From Bacteroidales bacterium (GTDB taxonomy: Bacteria > Bacteroidota > Bacteroidia > Bacteroidales > UBA932): 32,342 nucleotides of DNA. Under the pieces are notes generated by a model. The model did not search any database and was not told the DNA's origin. It saw only the letters and a list, made by a program, of their open reading frames with translations. The DNA lies in assembly GCA_017627255.1 (NCBI GenBank), contig JAGAHD010000112.1, positions 1-32,342 of the forward strand, given 5' to 3'. Positions 16,547 to 28,200 of the stretch are shown here, piece after piece. The first letter of the stretch is position 1. The number at the start of each line of letters is the position of its first letter. A program made the translations under genes and the position numbers.

Positions 16547-16600
16547 CGCATTTTAAATTATTTTTACTAAATTCGCAACGTTGTACTAAACAGAAGAACC

Positions 16601-17791
16601 ATGGGTCTTTTACATGCAAGGCTGGCAAAGTATGATTTGCCGCAGAAAATGATGGAGAAAGGGGTTTACCCTTATTTCCGCGTGATTGAGAGCAAGCAGG
16701 GCACCGAAGTGGAGATGGACGGGCATCAGGTCCTCATGTTCGGGTCGAACGCCTATACCGGCCTGACCGGGGACGAGCGCGTCATCGAAGCCGGCGTGAA
16801 GGCGCTCCGCCAGTACGGATCCGGCTGCGCCGGTTCCCGTTTCCTCAACGGAACCCTTGACATACACGTCCAGCTTGAAAAGGAACTCGCTGAATTTGTC
16901 GGCAAGGATGAGGCCCTGTGCTTCTCCACCGGCTTTACGGTCAACTCCGGCGTCATCCCCCAGCTGCTGACACGCAATGATTTCATCATCTGTGACGACC
17001 GCGACCACGCTTCTATCGTGGACGGACGCCGCCTCTCCTTTGCCAAGGCGCTGCACTACAAGCACAACGACATGAAGGACCTGGACCGCTGCCTCAGGAA
17101 GTGTCCCAGGAACACCGTCAAACTCATCGTCGTGGACGGCGTCTTCTCCATGGAAGGCGACCTGTGCAAGCTCCCCGAGATCGTCGAGCTCAAGCACAAA
17201 TATGACAATGTCGTCATCATGGTGGACGAAGCGCACGGACTGGGCGTCTTCGGCCGTCAGGGCCGCGGAGTCTGCGACCATTTCAACCTCACCAACGAGA
17301 TTGACCTGATCATGGGTACTTTCTCCAAATCCCTCGCTTCCATCGGTGGATTCATTGCGGCAGACAAGGTGATTATCAATTATTTACGGCACACCTCCCG
17401 CACCTATATTTTCAGCGCCTCCGACACGCCGGCCGCTACGGCCAGCGCATTGGAAGCGCTGCATATCATCCAAAACGAGCCCCAGCGGATCACCGCACTC
17501 TGGGATGTGACGAACTATGCCCTGATGAAATTCCGCGAGGCAGGCTTCGAAATCGGAGATACCGAAAGCCCGATTATCCCGCTGTATGTCCGGGACCTGG
17601 AGAAAACCTTTATCGTGACCAAGCGGGCATTCGAGGAAGGTGTATTCATCAACGCCGTCATCCCGCCCGCCTGCGCCCCGCAGGACACCCTGGTCCGGTT
17701 CGCCCTGATGGCGACCCATACCAAGGAACAGGTAGACCGTGCCGTCGTTGCCCTGACCAAGGTATTCAAGGAGCAGGGCATCATCCGCTGA
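16601..17791 (+). CDS. spt: Serine palmitoyltransferase (alpha-oxoamine synthase, sphingolipid synthesis)
   Basis: This 396-residue PLP enzyme of the alpha-oxoamine synthase family starts MGLLHARLAKYDLPQKMMEKG and continues YPYFRVIESKQG. That is close to Bacteroides serine palmitoyltransferases and unlike 2-amino-3-ketobutyrate CoA ligase. Key features are YGSGCAGSRFLNGTLDIH, the His that stacks on PLP in CDDRDHASIVDG, the DEAHGLGVFG block with the PLP-binding Asp, and the Schiff-base Lys in MGTFSKSLASIGG. It condenses serine with a fatty acyl-CoA to 3-ketodihydrosphingosine, the first step of sphingolipid synthesis in the cytosol or at the membrane. It is divergent from glnS and convergent with folD. 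The main alternative would be another alpha-oxoamine synthase such as KBL or BioF. Confidence 0.82.
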   Translation: MGLLHARLAKYDLPQKMMEKGVYPYFRVIESKQGTEVEMDGHQVLMFGSNAYTGLTGDERVIEAGVKALRQYGSGCAGSRFLNGTLDIHVQLEKELAEFVGKDEALCFSTGFTVNSGVIPQLLTRNDFIICDDRDHASIVDGRRLSFAKALHYKHNDMKDLDRCLRKCPRNTVKLIVVDGVFSMEGDLCKLPEIVELKHKYDNVVIMVDEAHGLGVFGRQGRGVCDHFNLTNEIDLIMGTFSKSLASIGGFIAADKVIINYLRHTSRTYIFSASDTPAATASALEALHIIQNEPQRITALWDVTNYALMKFREAGFEIGDTESPIIPLYVRDLEKTFIVTKRAFEEGVFINAVIPPACAPQDTLVRFALMATHTKEQVDRAVVALTKVFKEQGIIR

Positions 17792-17794
17792 ATG

Positions 17795-17822
17795 CTGTCC
17801 CGGATCAGGCCATCCGGGACAG
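17795..17822. terminator. GC-rich hairpin between convergent spt and folD (possible terminator)
   Basis: An 11-bp perfect inverted repeat, CTGTCCCGGAT / ATCCGGGACAG, encloses a six-base loop. It starts four bases after the spt stop and overlaps the last codons of folD. No T-run follows on either strand, so it is not a classical intrinsic terminator but could end or stabilise both convergent transcripts. Confidence 0.5.
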
Positions 17823-18656
17823 GTAGCACGCGATCGTATTCTTCATCAGCATCGCGATCGTCATGGGACCTACACCTCCCGGAACGGGAGTGATCCAGGA
17901 AGCTACCTTTTCACAGGAGGCATAATCCGCGTCCCCGCAGAGTTTTCCTTCCGCATTGCGGTTCATTCCGACGTCGATCACAACGGCGCCGGGTTTTACC
18001 ATATCCCCGGTCACCAGACCGGCTTTCCCGACGGCAAGGACCAGAAGGTCCGCCTCACGGGTTACGGAACCGAGATCCACAGTACGGGAATGGGCGATGG
18101 TAACGGTAGCATGACGGTCCAGGAGAAGCTTCGCCACGGGTTTCCCCACGATATTGCTCCGGCCTACCACGACCGCCCGTTTTCCCTTGAGGTCAAGCCC
18201 GATGCTGTCAATCATCCGCATGATGCCGGCCGGGGTACAAGGGACGATACAGTCCTTGCCCAGCCAAAGGCCGGCCACGTTGCCGGGATGGAAACCGTCC
18301 ACGTCCTTTTCCCGGGCGATGGTGTCGATGACCTTCTCCTCGTCGATGTGCTTGGGCAGCGGAAGCTGCACGAGGATACCGTCCACGGCGGGATTCCCGT
18401 TCAACTCACGAATCTTTGCCAGAAGGGCCTCCTCGCTGATATCAGCGGGAAGTTCGATGAGTTCAGACCCCATTCCGGTGTAGGCGGCCGCCTTCACCTT
18501 GTTCCTTACATAAACCTGGCTGGCGGGGTTCTCCCCTACGATGATTACGCACAGGCAGGGCTTCCGGCCATACTTGGCCTCCAGCTCGGGCACCTGCGCC
18601 TTGACTTCTTCTTTTACAGCGGCGCTCAGCGCCTTTCCGTCGATGATTTTTCCCAT
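17805..18656 (-). CDS. folD: Bifunctional methylenetetrahydrofolate dehydrogenase / methenyltetrahydrofolate cyclohydrolase
   Basis: This 283-residue FolD shows the catalytic Tyr/Lys in [17 protein letters not shown], the folate-site [23 protein letters not shown], the TPAGIM loop, and the NADP-binding [16 protein letters not shown]. It interconverts methylene-, methenyl- and 10-formyl-THF in the cytosol. 10-formyl-THF is the one-carbon donor for PurN and PurH, which are encoded upstream in the same direction, so folD fits as the distal gene of the purine operon. It starts 54 bases after the purD stop, the largest gap in the cluster, and no clear promoter is visible there. All expected active-site residues are present. 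Confidence 0.95.
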   Translation of the reverse strand: MGKIIDGKALSAAVKEEVKAQVPELEAKYGRKPCLCVIIVGENPASQVYVRNKVKAAAYTGMGSELIELPADISEEALLAKIRELNGNPAVDGILVQLPLPKHIDEEKVIDTIAREKDVDGFHPGNVAGLWLGKDCIVPCTPAGIMRMIDSIGLDLKGKRAVVVGRSNIVGKPVAKLLLDRHATVTIAHSRTVDLGSVTREADLLVLAVGKAGLVTGDMVKPGAVVIDVGMNRNAEGKLCGDADYASCEKVASWITPVPGGVGPMTIAMLMKNTIACYLSRMA

Positions 18657-18710
18657 AATTCGGTATTAGATTCTTTCGTCGGGCCAAGCCCTCCTCAGAA
18701 TGACATAAAA

Positions 18711-20036
18711 CTATTCAAATGCGCAGTGCGCGATATCTTTACGATAGAACAGGTTTTCACAGTCGATCTTCGCGACCTCGGCATAGACTTTTTCCCGGGC
18801 CTCGGCGATGGTGGGACCTTCGGCGATGACCATCAGGACGCGGCCGCCGTTCGTGACGAATTTTCCGTCCTTGAAAGCGGTGCCCATATGCGCCACGTGC
18901 GCATCGACCTGGTCCAGACCCTTGATCTCGAAACCCTTCTGATAAGAGCCCGGATAGCCCTTGGAGGCCAGGACCACCCCGAGGGTAACGCCTTGGCGCC
19001 AGATGGCATCCGGAGCGGGTACGCCGGTTGCGACGGAATCGAAAATCGTATAGATGTCGCTTTCCAGCAGCGGCAGGACCACCTCCGTTTCGGGATCGCC
19101 AAAGCGGGCGTTGAACTCGATGACTTTGATCCCCTGCGGAGTCTTCATCAAGCCGCCGTACAGGACGCCGGAAAGCGGTTTCCCTTCGGCGACCATCGCC
19201 GCGGCTGTCTTGCACATGATCTCCTGAAGGGCAAACTGCCGGTCCTCCTCCGTAATGAAAGGAAGGCCCGTATAGGCGCCCATGCCGCCGGTATTCGGGC
19301 CTTTGTCGCCGTCGAAAGCACGCTTGTGGTCCTGCGAGAGAGGCATCGGATACACGCGTGAGCCGTCCACGAAACACAGGAAGGAAAACTCCGGCCCGGT
19401 CAGGAAATCCTCGACCACCACACGTCCAGCCCCGAAAGAATGGTCCAAGAGCATGTCCTCAAGGGCTTTGGTGGCTTCGGACATGTCCTGGGCGATGACG
19501 ACGCCCTTCCCGGCCGCCAGACCGTCGTATTTGAGGACGGCCGGGAACGGACGGGACGAAACATAGGAAAGTGCTTCGTTATAATCGGAAAATGCTTTGT
19601 AAGAGGCTGTAGGAACGCCGTATTTCTCCATGAGCCGCTTGGCGAACTCCTTGGAGCTCTCAATGGCCGTGGCGGCCTTCGTATGGCCGAAAATCTTGAG
19701 CCCGGCGGCGCGGAAAGCGTCCACGATGCCGACGGCCAGCGCCGCTTCCGGTCCGACGACGGTCAGGTCCACCCCATGCTCCAGCGCGAAGGTTTTCAGG
19801 CCTTCCACATCCGTATCCTTGAGAGGCACGTTCTCGGCCACGAGGCCGATGCCCGCATTGCCGGGAGCACAATATATCTTGCCCACCTGCGGAGAACGGG
19901 CCAGTGCATCCACGATGGCGTGCTCACGCCCGCCGCCGCCGACGACCAGGACCGTCTTCGGGAAACAGTCTTCCATCCGGATATCCTTGGGATCCGTCTT
20001 GTTCGACATGCTCGGTTTGTAAAAAACGGCGTCCAT
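18711..20036 (-). CDS. purD: Phosphoribosylamine-glycine ligase (GAR synthetase)
   Basis: This ATP-grasp enzyme of up to 441 residues joins glycine to phosphoribosylamine to make GAR. Seen in order are the N-terminal KTVLVVGGGGREHAI, NAGIGLVAENVPL, the glycine-rich PAVLKYDGLAAGKGVVIAQ, the DHKRAFDGDKGPNTGGMGAY block and the metal/ATP site IEFNARFGDPETEVVLPLL. The first Met at 20036 lies five bases after the purH stop, matching the tight spacing in the rest of the operon. It adds about 25 residues not usual in the family, so Mets at 20009 or 19976 are alternative starts. PurD consumes the unstable product of PurF, encoded five genes upstream. Confidence 0.93.
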   Translation of the reverse strand: MDAVFYKPSMSNKTDPKDIRMEDCFPKTVLVVGGGGREHAIVDALARSPQVGKIYCAPGNAGIGLVAENVPLKDTDVEGLKTFALEHGVDLTVVGPEAALAVGIVDAFRAAGLKIFGHTKAATAIESSKEFAKRLMEKYGVPTASYKAFSDYNEALSYVSSRPFPAVLKYDGLAAGKGVVIAQDMSEATKALEDMLLDHSFGAGRVVVEDFLTGPEFSFLCFVDGSRVYPMPLSQDHKRAFDGDKGPNTGGMGAYTGLPFITEEDRQFALQEIMCKTAAAMVAEGKPLSGVLYGGLMKTPQGIKVIEFNARFGDPETEVVLPLLESDIYTIFDSVATGVPAPDAIWRQGVTLGVVLASKGYPGSYQKGFEIKGLDQVDAHVAHMGTAFKDGKFVTNGGRVLMVIAEGPTIAEAREKVYAEVAKIDCENLFYRKDIAHCAFE

Positions 20037-20041
20037 AAAGA

Positions 20042-21573
20042 TCAGTGCTTGAAATGTCTTACACCGGTAAAGAGCATCGTGATGCCCAGTTCGTCGGCCT
20101 TCTTGATGGCGTCCTCGTCACGGATGCTGCCGCCGGGCTGCACGATGGCGGTCACGCCGTACTTGGCGGCGAGGGCCACGGTGTCGTCGAACGGGAGGAA
20201 GCCGTCGGAGGAAAGGACCAGGTTCTCGGTGAAACCGGCGGCCTTCGCCTCCTCCAGGGCGATCTCGGCGGAACCGACGCGGTTCGTCTGGCCGGCGCCC
20301 ACGCCGATGGTGTGGTTGTCACGGACGACACAGATCGCATTGGATTTCACGTGCTTGACAATCTTCCAGCCGAAGTTCAGGTCGGCCATCTGCGCCTCGG
20401 TGGGTTCACCTTCGTCACGCACATTTCCGGCGTTACCTGTTCCACCTGGGTGTCGAGCTGCTGCACGAGAAGGCCGCCGTTCACGCTCACATACTGCGGG
20501 ACCGGCTTGCCGTCACGGGTCATGTCGACCTGCATGACTCGGAGGTTCTTCTTGGTGGAAAGGATCTCAAGCGCCTCGGGCGTATAGGACGGGGCGATGA
20601 CAATCTCCAGGAAGATGGGCTTCATGCCGCGGGCGACCTCGGCGGTCAGTTCGCGGTTCACGCCCACGATACCGCCGTAAATGCTGACCTTATCGGCTTC
20701 ATAGGCCGCCTGCCAGGCCTCCTCGACGGTCTTCCCGACGGCTGCACCGCAGGGATTCATGTGCTTGAGGGCCACGCAGAATGGCTCCTCGAAGTCGCGG
20801 AGCACGTTCAGGGCCGCATTAGCGTCCTGGATATTGTTGTAGGACAGTTCCTTGCCCTGAATCTGCTTGGCAAAAGCCAGGGAGAACGGAGCCGGTTCCA
20901 GGGCGGCGTAGAAGTTCGCGCTCTGGTGGGGATTCTCACCGTAGCGGAGGCCCTGCTTGATGTCGTATTCGAGGAAAAGCTTCTCGGGAAGGCCGGCCTG
21001 CGCGCGCATATAGGTGGCGATGCAGGCATCGTATTCCGCCGTGTGGGTATAAGCCTTGGCAGAGAGTTTCAGGCGTGTCTCCGGAGAGGTGGTACCATTC
21101 TCCCGAAGTTCTGCCAGGACGGTCTCATAGTCGGCCGGATTGCACACGATGGTGACGTCGCGCCAGTTCTTCGCAGCACTGCGGACCATGGAAGGGCCGC
21201 CGATGTCGATGTTCTCGATCGCATCCTCGAGGGTGACGCCGTCCTTCGCGATGGTCTGCTTGAAGGGATAAAGGTTCACGCACACGAGGTCGATGGTCTC
21301 GACGCCGTTCTCCTTCAGGGTTTCCATATGGGCAGGGATGTCCCGGCGGGCCAGGATGCCGCCATGGACCTTGGGATGCAGGGTCTTCACCCGGCCGTCC
21401 AGGATCTCCGGGAACCCGGTGACCTCACTGATGCCGATAGTCTTCACACCCTCTTTTTCGAGGAGTTTCTGCGTGCCCCCGGTGGCGATGATTTCCCAAC
21501 CGAGGTCCACGAGGCCCCGGACGAATTCCACGAGGCCGGTCTTGTCGCTGACGCTGACTAACGCTCTTTTCAT
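20042..21573 (-). pseudogene. purH: purH (AICAR transformylase / IMP cyclohydrolase) interrupted by a frameshift
   Basis: The first frame (21573 to 20377) covers the IMP cyclohydrolase domain (MKRALVSVSDKTGLVEFV) and most of the AICAR transformylase domain, including the catalytic LKHMNPCGAAVG. After CVTKVNP the homology jumps to a second frame, [18 protein letters not shown], which continues to the normal end through [16 protein letters not shown] and [13 protein letters not shown] (stop at 20042). The switch is at a three-base C run on the coding strand (GGG at 20402-20404). One extra C would restore a 510-residue protein of normal length. The start overlaps the purN stop (ATGA). Either a real lesion or a homopolymer sequencing error; as read, transformylase activity should be lost. 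Confidence 0.9.
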
Positions 21574-22148
21574 TTCTGTATCAATTTTTTGATTGTTTCC
21601 ACATATAAAGCATGTTCGATGGGCTGTCCGAGGCGGTGTACCTCGGCAGGGTCGTCGCCCTCGTAAGGAAATGCGCGCTGGGCGATGATCTTTCCCCCGT
21701 CCAGGTCCGCATTGACCCAATGGATCGTGATGCCATAGACCTTGACCCCGTATGAGACGGCATCTTCCACGGCATGTGCTCCCTTGAAGGAAGGCAGGAG
21801 TGACGGATGGATATTGATGATGCGGCCTTCGTAGGCATCGAGAAGGGTTTCTCCTACGATGCGCATGTAGCCCGCCAGGCATACCAGATCGATCTTCTTG
21901 GCATCCAGGACCTTGACAATTTCCGCCTCGAAAGCTGCCTTGGAGGGATAGGCCTTCGGGGAAAACACGAAGGTTTCCACCCCGTAACGGGCCGCTTTTT
22001 CGATGACGGCCGCACCGGGACGGTCACACACCATCACGGCCACTTCGGCATCCAGGACGCCTTCCGCGCACGCCCGTGCAATGGCTTCGAAGTTCGTACC
22101 GGTCCCGCTGGCGAATACGGCAAGCTGTTTTTTCATCAGATTCTTCAC
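21570..22148 (-). CDS. purN: Phosphoribosylglycinamide formyltransferase (GART)
   Basis: This 192-residue enzyme transfers a formyl group from 10-formyl-THF to GAR. It shows the N-terminal LAVFASGTGTNFEAI phosphate-binding loop, the catalytic Asn/His in IINIHPSLLPSFKGAHA and the essential Asp in HWVNADLDGGKIIAQ. Length is normal. It begins five bases after the purM stop and its own stop overlaps the purH start by four bases, consistent with a coupled operon. A second Met four residues in (22136) is an alternative start. FolD, encoded at the end of the same cluster, supplies its cofactor. Confidence 0.95.
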   Translation of the reverse strand: MKNLMKKQLAVFASGTGTNFEAIARACAEGVLDAEVAVMVCDRPGAAVIEKAARYGVETFVFSPKAYPSKAAFEAEIVKVLDAKKIDLVCLAGYMRIVGETLLDAYEGRIINIHPSLLPSFKGAHAVEDAVSYGVKVYGITIHWVNADLDGGKIIAQRAFPYEGDDPAEVHRLGQPIEHALYVETIKKLIQK

Positions 22149-22153
22149 GCTGT

Positions 22154-23188
22154 TCAGATTGACAATTGGATATTGACGCCGGGAGTATCCGTCACCTTGC
22201 CGATGACACTGGCACGCTCCCCGCAGGATTCCAGGATGGAGATGGCCTTGTCCGCCTCGGAAGCGTCCATGACCGCAACCATGCCGATACCCATATTGAA
22301 GATGTTGAACATTTCACGGTGCGGAACGCCGCCCCACTTTTCCAGCATCCGGAAGACAGGCAGGATCTCCCATGTCCCTTCCTGGATCTCGAGCCCCTGG
22401 CCTTCCTGCAGGACGCGGGGGATGTTTTCGTCAAATCCGCCGCCGGTGATGTGGCAGATTCCGTGGACATCGCATTGGCGGATCACCTGGAGCATCTGCT
22501 TGACATAGATCCGGGTCGGAGTGAGAAGCACTTCGCCCAGTTTCCTGCCACCGAATTCTTCCACACGATCCTCGTAGGACAGGCCCGCATCGGCGACAAT
22601 CTTGCGGACGAGGCTGAAACCGTTGGAATGCACGCCGCTGGAGGCGACGCCGACCAGGACGTCTCCGACCTTCACCTTGGAACCGTCGATCAGACGTGAC
22701 TTTTCCACCACCCCGGTCGTAAACCCGGCGATGTCATATTCCCCGTCCGCGTACATGCCCGGCATTTCGGCCGTTTCTCCGCCGACCAGGGCACATCCGG
22801 CCTGTCGGCAGCCTTCCGCCACACCCGCCACGATGGCTTCCACTTTGGCGGGAACATTGTGTCCCAGAGCCACATAATCCAGGAAAATCAGCGGTTCCGC
22901 ACCTTGGGCAAGGACATCGTTGACGCACATGGCGACAGCATCGATGCCGATGGTGTCATGCTTGTCCATCGCGAATGCGATCTTCAACTTCGTACCGACA
23001 CCATCGGTTCCGCTCACCAGGACAGGTTCCTTCACCTGCAGGGCGGCAAGGTCGAACATGCCGCCGAATGAGCCGATATTTCCCATCGAGCCCGTCCGGG
23101 CCGTGGATGCCACATGTTGCTTGATCCGGCGTACCACTTCGTAACCGGCCTCGAGGTTCACCCCCGCATTTTCATACGTTTTGGCCAT
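22154..23188 (-). CDS. purM: Phosphoribosylformylglycinamidine cyclo-ligase (AIR synthetase)
   Basis: This 344-residue PurM closes the imidazole ring of FGAM to AIR using ATP. Family motifs are [14 protein letters not shown], the ATP/FGAM site [58 protein letters not shown] and [15 protein letters not shown]. Length is normal for the family. It starts three bases after the purF stop and ends five bases before purN. No active-site change was noticed. Confidence 0.96.
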   Translation of the reverse strand: MAKTYENAGVNLEAGYEVVRRIKQHVASTARTGSMGNIGSFGGMFDLAALQVKEPVLVSGTDGVGTKLKIAFAMDKHDTIGIDAVAMCVNDVLAQGAEPLIFLDYVALGHNVPAKVEAIVAGVAEGCRQAGCALVGGETAEMPGMYADGEYDIAGFTTGVVEKSRLIDGSKVKVGDVLVGVASSGVHSNGFSLVRKIVADAGLSYEDRVEEFGGRKLGEVLLTPTRIYVKQMLQVIRQCDVHGICHITGGGFDENIPRVLQEGQGLEIQEGTWEILPVFRMLEKWGGVPHREMFNIFNMGIGMVAVMDASEADKAISILESCGERASVIGKVTDTPGVNIQLSI

Positions 23189-23191
23189 AAT

Positions 23192-24552
23192 CTAGTCGTT
23201 GTTGGTTGGGTCATCGTCATATAGGAGAGTCGGATACTCGCCGGTGAAACAGGCCTGGCAAGGATCCGCGCATCCGAAGCAGGAATCCCGGGTGGATTCC
23301 GGGCTCAGGTATCCCAGGGAATCCGCACCGATGGCCGCACAGGCCTCTTCGAGCGTGCGGTGCGAGCAGAGCAATTCTTCCGGCGTGGACGTATCCACAC
23401 CATAATGGCAGGTATATTTCATCATCGGACTGGCGATGCGGACATGGACTTCCGTAGCCCCCGCTTCACGCAGCATCCGGACAATCTTCAGGGAAGTCGT
23501 GCCCCGGACGATGGAATCGTCCACCAGGACGATCCGCTTTCCCCGGACAATGCTGTACACCGGGGACAGTTTCATCTTCACGCCGTGTTCCCGCATCGAC
23601 TGCAGGGGCTGGATGAAAGTTCGGCCGACATACTTGTGCTTGATCAGTCCCATCTCATACGGGATACCGCTTTCGGCGCTGTATCCCATGGCTGCGCTGA
23701 GGCTGGACTCCGGCACGCCCACGACGATATCGGCCTCCACCGGACACTCCCGGTACAGGCGACGGCCCGCTTCCTCCCGGTAAGCATGCACATTGCACCC
23801 GTCGATGTCGCTGTCGGGACGGGCGAAATAGATGTACTCCATCGCACACATCCGGTGACGGAAGAATTTGGAATACAAGTTACTGCGAATGCCCTTGTCA
23901 TCCAGGCAGACAATTTCCCCGGGCCGGACGTCCCGCAGGAATTCGGCGCCCATGATCCCGAAGGCACAGGATTCACTGCTCACCACGTAGCCATCTCCCA
24001 GACGACCGATGCACAAAGGCTTGATGCCATATTTGTCCCGGCAGGCATAGATCCGTTTCTTCGTCAGGATGACGAAGGAAAAACCGCCCTCCATCATGTT
24101 GAGAGCCTTGATGATGTTGACGATCCGGTCCTCGTTGGCGTTCTTCTTGATCAGGTGAGCCAGCAGTTCGCTGTCCGTATCGGTCTGGAAAATGGTACCC
24201 CGTTTTTCGAGGTAATCCGCGATCTGCCGGGAATTCACCAGGTTTCCGTCACTGGCCACGGCGAAATCCCCGGTACGGTGACGGAACAGGACCGGGCCGA
24301 CATTGTCCAGTCCTCCCCGGGAAGCATTGGCATACTTGACACAGCCGATGGCAAGACGGCCGGGAAGATGGTCGATCTCCCCGTTAGCAAACACTTCGTT
24401 CAGCAGGCCGAGTCCGCGGAACCGGTGCGATTTCCCATCCTCGTCGAATGAGGCGATACCACCGCCTTCCTGGCCGCGGTGCTGCAGATTGTGAAGCCCG
24501 TAGTACAACAGAGCGGATGCGTTCTGGACGCCATATACGGCAAGAACTCCCA

Positions 24553-24553
<1 letters not shown>
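23192..24553 (-). CDS. purF: Amidophosphoribosyltransferase PurF with inactivated glutaminase site
   Basis: This 453-residue protein has an N-terminal class II (Ntn) glutaminase fold and a C-terminal PRTase domain with the PRPP loop RIVLVDDSIVRGTTS. Cysteines corresponding to the Fe-S type enzyme of Bacillus are present (RMCAMEYIYF, YTCHYGVD, and the cluster ending PCQACFTGEYPT). Normal PurF exposes an N-terminal Cys (CGV/CGI); here the gene begins ATG GGA, giving Met-Gly-Val, and no Cys codon precedes it in frame. The substrate Arg of HVRY is Lys (CVKY, residue 73) and the oxyanion Asn of HNGN is Asp (SDGN, residue 102); Asp-127 is kept. It should still make phosphoribosylamine from PRPP with free ammonia. 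Its start overlaps the purC stop (TAATG). Confidence 0.92.
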
Positions 24554-25287
<734 letters not shown>

Positions 25288-25293
25288 ATCTTG

Positions 25294-28200
25294 TCAAAAT
25301 TGCTTCTTGAAGTACTTGACCGCATTTTCGAAAAGCGGCTGGAACAACGTTCCCGGGATGTTCCGGAACAGATTCTCCTCATACCGTTCCGTGTGTCCCA
25401 TTTTGCCGAGGATGTGGCCGTCCGGACTGAGGATGCCTTCGATATCGTAATGGGATCCGTTCGGATTGTCCACATAGCGGAAGGCAACCTGTCCGCGGGC
25501 GAATAGTTCCCGCGCGAGTTCTTCCCCGACCACGAATTTGCCCTCGCCGTGGCTGAAGGCGATACTGTGACGGTCTCCGACAGAAAGGCCGGAAAGCCAC
25601 GGGGAATTCACCGAGGCCACTTCCGTCTCGGCCATCTGGGAAATATGACGGTTGATGTCGTTGCGGAACAGCGTCGGGGAATCCGGCGTGACGTAGCCGA
25701 ATTTCCCATACGGCAACAGGCCGCTTTTCACCAGGGCCTGGAAACCGTTGCAGATACCGAGAATCAGCCCTCCGCGTCCCAGCAACGCGGTTATGGCGGC
25801 GGCCACTTCGCTGTTGTTGATCACATCGGCAATGAACTTTCCGCTGCCGTCCGGCTCGTCTCCGGAAGAGAATCCGCCGCTGAAAGCCAGGATGTGGGAC
25901 CCGTCAATCCGGGCGGACAGTTCGCGGATGGAAGCGGAGACATCCTCCGGCGTCAGGTTGCGGAAGATAAACGGACGGACCTCGGCTCCCGCCTTGCGGA
26001 AAGCCTTGGCCGTATCATAATCGCAGTTGGTGCCGGGGAAAACCGGCAGGCATACGACGGGTTTCTCCACCGGCTCGCCGGGCCAGACCAGATGGGCAGG
26101 ATCGTAAGGGACACGCTCCACGGAAGGAACCGGTTCGTCGAAGAAAGGCTTCACGCGAGGAGGATACAGTTTGGCATAACGGGATTCATAAGCCTGTTCC
26201 AACACCTCCAGCGAAAGGGTTGTTCCGTTCACCGAAATACCCTGCGGCGTCACTTCGCCGAGCAGTACGGCTGCAGGGTCCTCCCACGCTCCGGTACACT
26301 CGACGATGACGGAGCCGTAACCGATGTTGAAAAGATCTTCCTCAGGGACGGAGACACGCACGCCCAGGGCATTTCCCATGGACATTTTGACCAGCGCTTC
26401 CGCAATGCCGCCATATCCGAGCGACCAGGCGGAAACGACAGTTCCGTCAAGGATCTTCCCGCGCAGGGCGTTCCAATTGTGGGTCAGCTGATCCGTATCG
26501 GGCATATAATTCGCCAGCGGGGTATGCTTCAGGAGGTAGATCCGGTTGCCGGGACGCTTGAATTCCGGGGAGATGACCGTCCGGGCGTCCACGGTCGTAA
26601 TGCCGAACGCAACCAGGGTCGGAGGGACATGGATGTGCTCGAACGTCCCGCTCATCGAATCCTTTCCGCCAATGGACGGAAGGCCAAGGACGGCCTGCAT
26701 CTTCAGCGCTCCCAGCAGCGCGGAGAGCGGCTTTCCCCAGGTATGGGGATCCGCGGTCATCCGCTCGAAGTATTCCTGATAGGAGAAACGCATCGTAGCG
26801 TAGTCTCCTCCGCAGCAAGCCACCTTGGTGCAGGCCTCCACGACGGCATAGGCCGCACCATGGTAAGGGCTCCACAGGGCCAGGTCCGGGTTGTATCCGA
26901 AAGCCATCACGCTGGCCGTGTCCGTATATCCGTCGGCCGGAAGTTTCTGGACGGAAACCTGGGTCTCCGTCATCTGCCGGCGGCCGCCGTACGGCATCAG
27001 CACGGTGGAACGTCCCACCGTTGAATCGAACATTTCCACAAGCCCTTTCTGGGACGCCACATTCGGGTCCGACATGACCGATACCATCTTCGCCGCCAGA
27101 GTATCCCCTTCCGGTTCCCGTACGAACGGATTCCGTTCCTCCACGGGTGCCACGGCCGCCCGGGCATAATGCCGTGCGCCCGCGCTGTCGATGAAAGTCC
27201 GGGCCAGGTCGCACACCAGCACGCCATGGTCCAGCATGCGCATACGGCCGGTATCCGTTACGTCCGCCACATGCGTCACCTCGACGTTGTCCGCGGCACA
27301 AAGGGCCATGAAACGCTCCTTGTCAGCCGCTTCCACCACGACGGCCATGCGCTCCTGGGATTCGCTGATGGCCAGTTCCGTCGCATTGAGGCCGGCATAC
27401 TTGGCCGGGACGCGGTCCAGATAGATGTCCAACCCGCCGGCCAGCTCGCCGATGGCGACACTTACACCGCCAGCCCCGAAATCGTTCGACTTCTTGATGA
27501 GCCGGGTGACGTCCGCACGGCGGAACAGCCGCTGCAGCTGGCGTTCCTCCGGGGCATTGCCCTTCTGGACCTCGCTGCCGCACATCTCCAGGGACGCTTC
27601 GGTATGTTCCTTGGAAGAACCCGTCGCGCCGCCGATACCGTCACGGCCCGTCCGGCCGCCCAGCAGGAGGATCACATCTCCCGGAGCCGGACTCTCCCGC
27701 CGGACCTGGGAAGCCTTGACAGCGCCCACCACGGCGCCGATCTCCATCCGCTTGGCCGTATATCCGTCATGATAGATCTCCCGCACATGCGTCGTCGCAA
27801 GGCCGATTTGGTTTCCATAGCTGGAATAACCTCCCGCCGCCTTGCGGCTGATCATGCGCTGGGGCAACTTACCCGGAATGGTGTCGGACACCCGGGCGGT
27901 GATGTCACCGGCCCCGGTAACCCGCATCGCCTGATAGACATAGGCACGGCCGGAAAGCGGATCGCGGATCGCACCGCCCAGACAGGTCGCCGCACCGCCG
28001 AAAGGTTCGATTTCGGTCGGGTGATTGTGGGTTTCATTCTTGAACTGGAGAAGCCATTTCTCCGGTTTACCGTCCACATCCACGTTCACGTAGATGCTGC
28101 AGGCATTGTTTTCTTCGCTCTGCTCCAGGTCATCCAGTTTGCCCTGTTTGCGCAGCCACCGCGCACCGATCGTCGCCAGCTCCATCAGACATCGGGGCTT

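Noticed and set aside
16601-17791. Annotation as 2-amino-3-ketobutyrate CoA ligase
   Set aside because: The N-terminus (MGLLHARLAKYDLP, YPYFRVIES) and GCAGSRFLNGT region fit Bacteroides serine palmitoyltransferase better, and no threonine dehydrogenase gene is adjacent.
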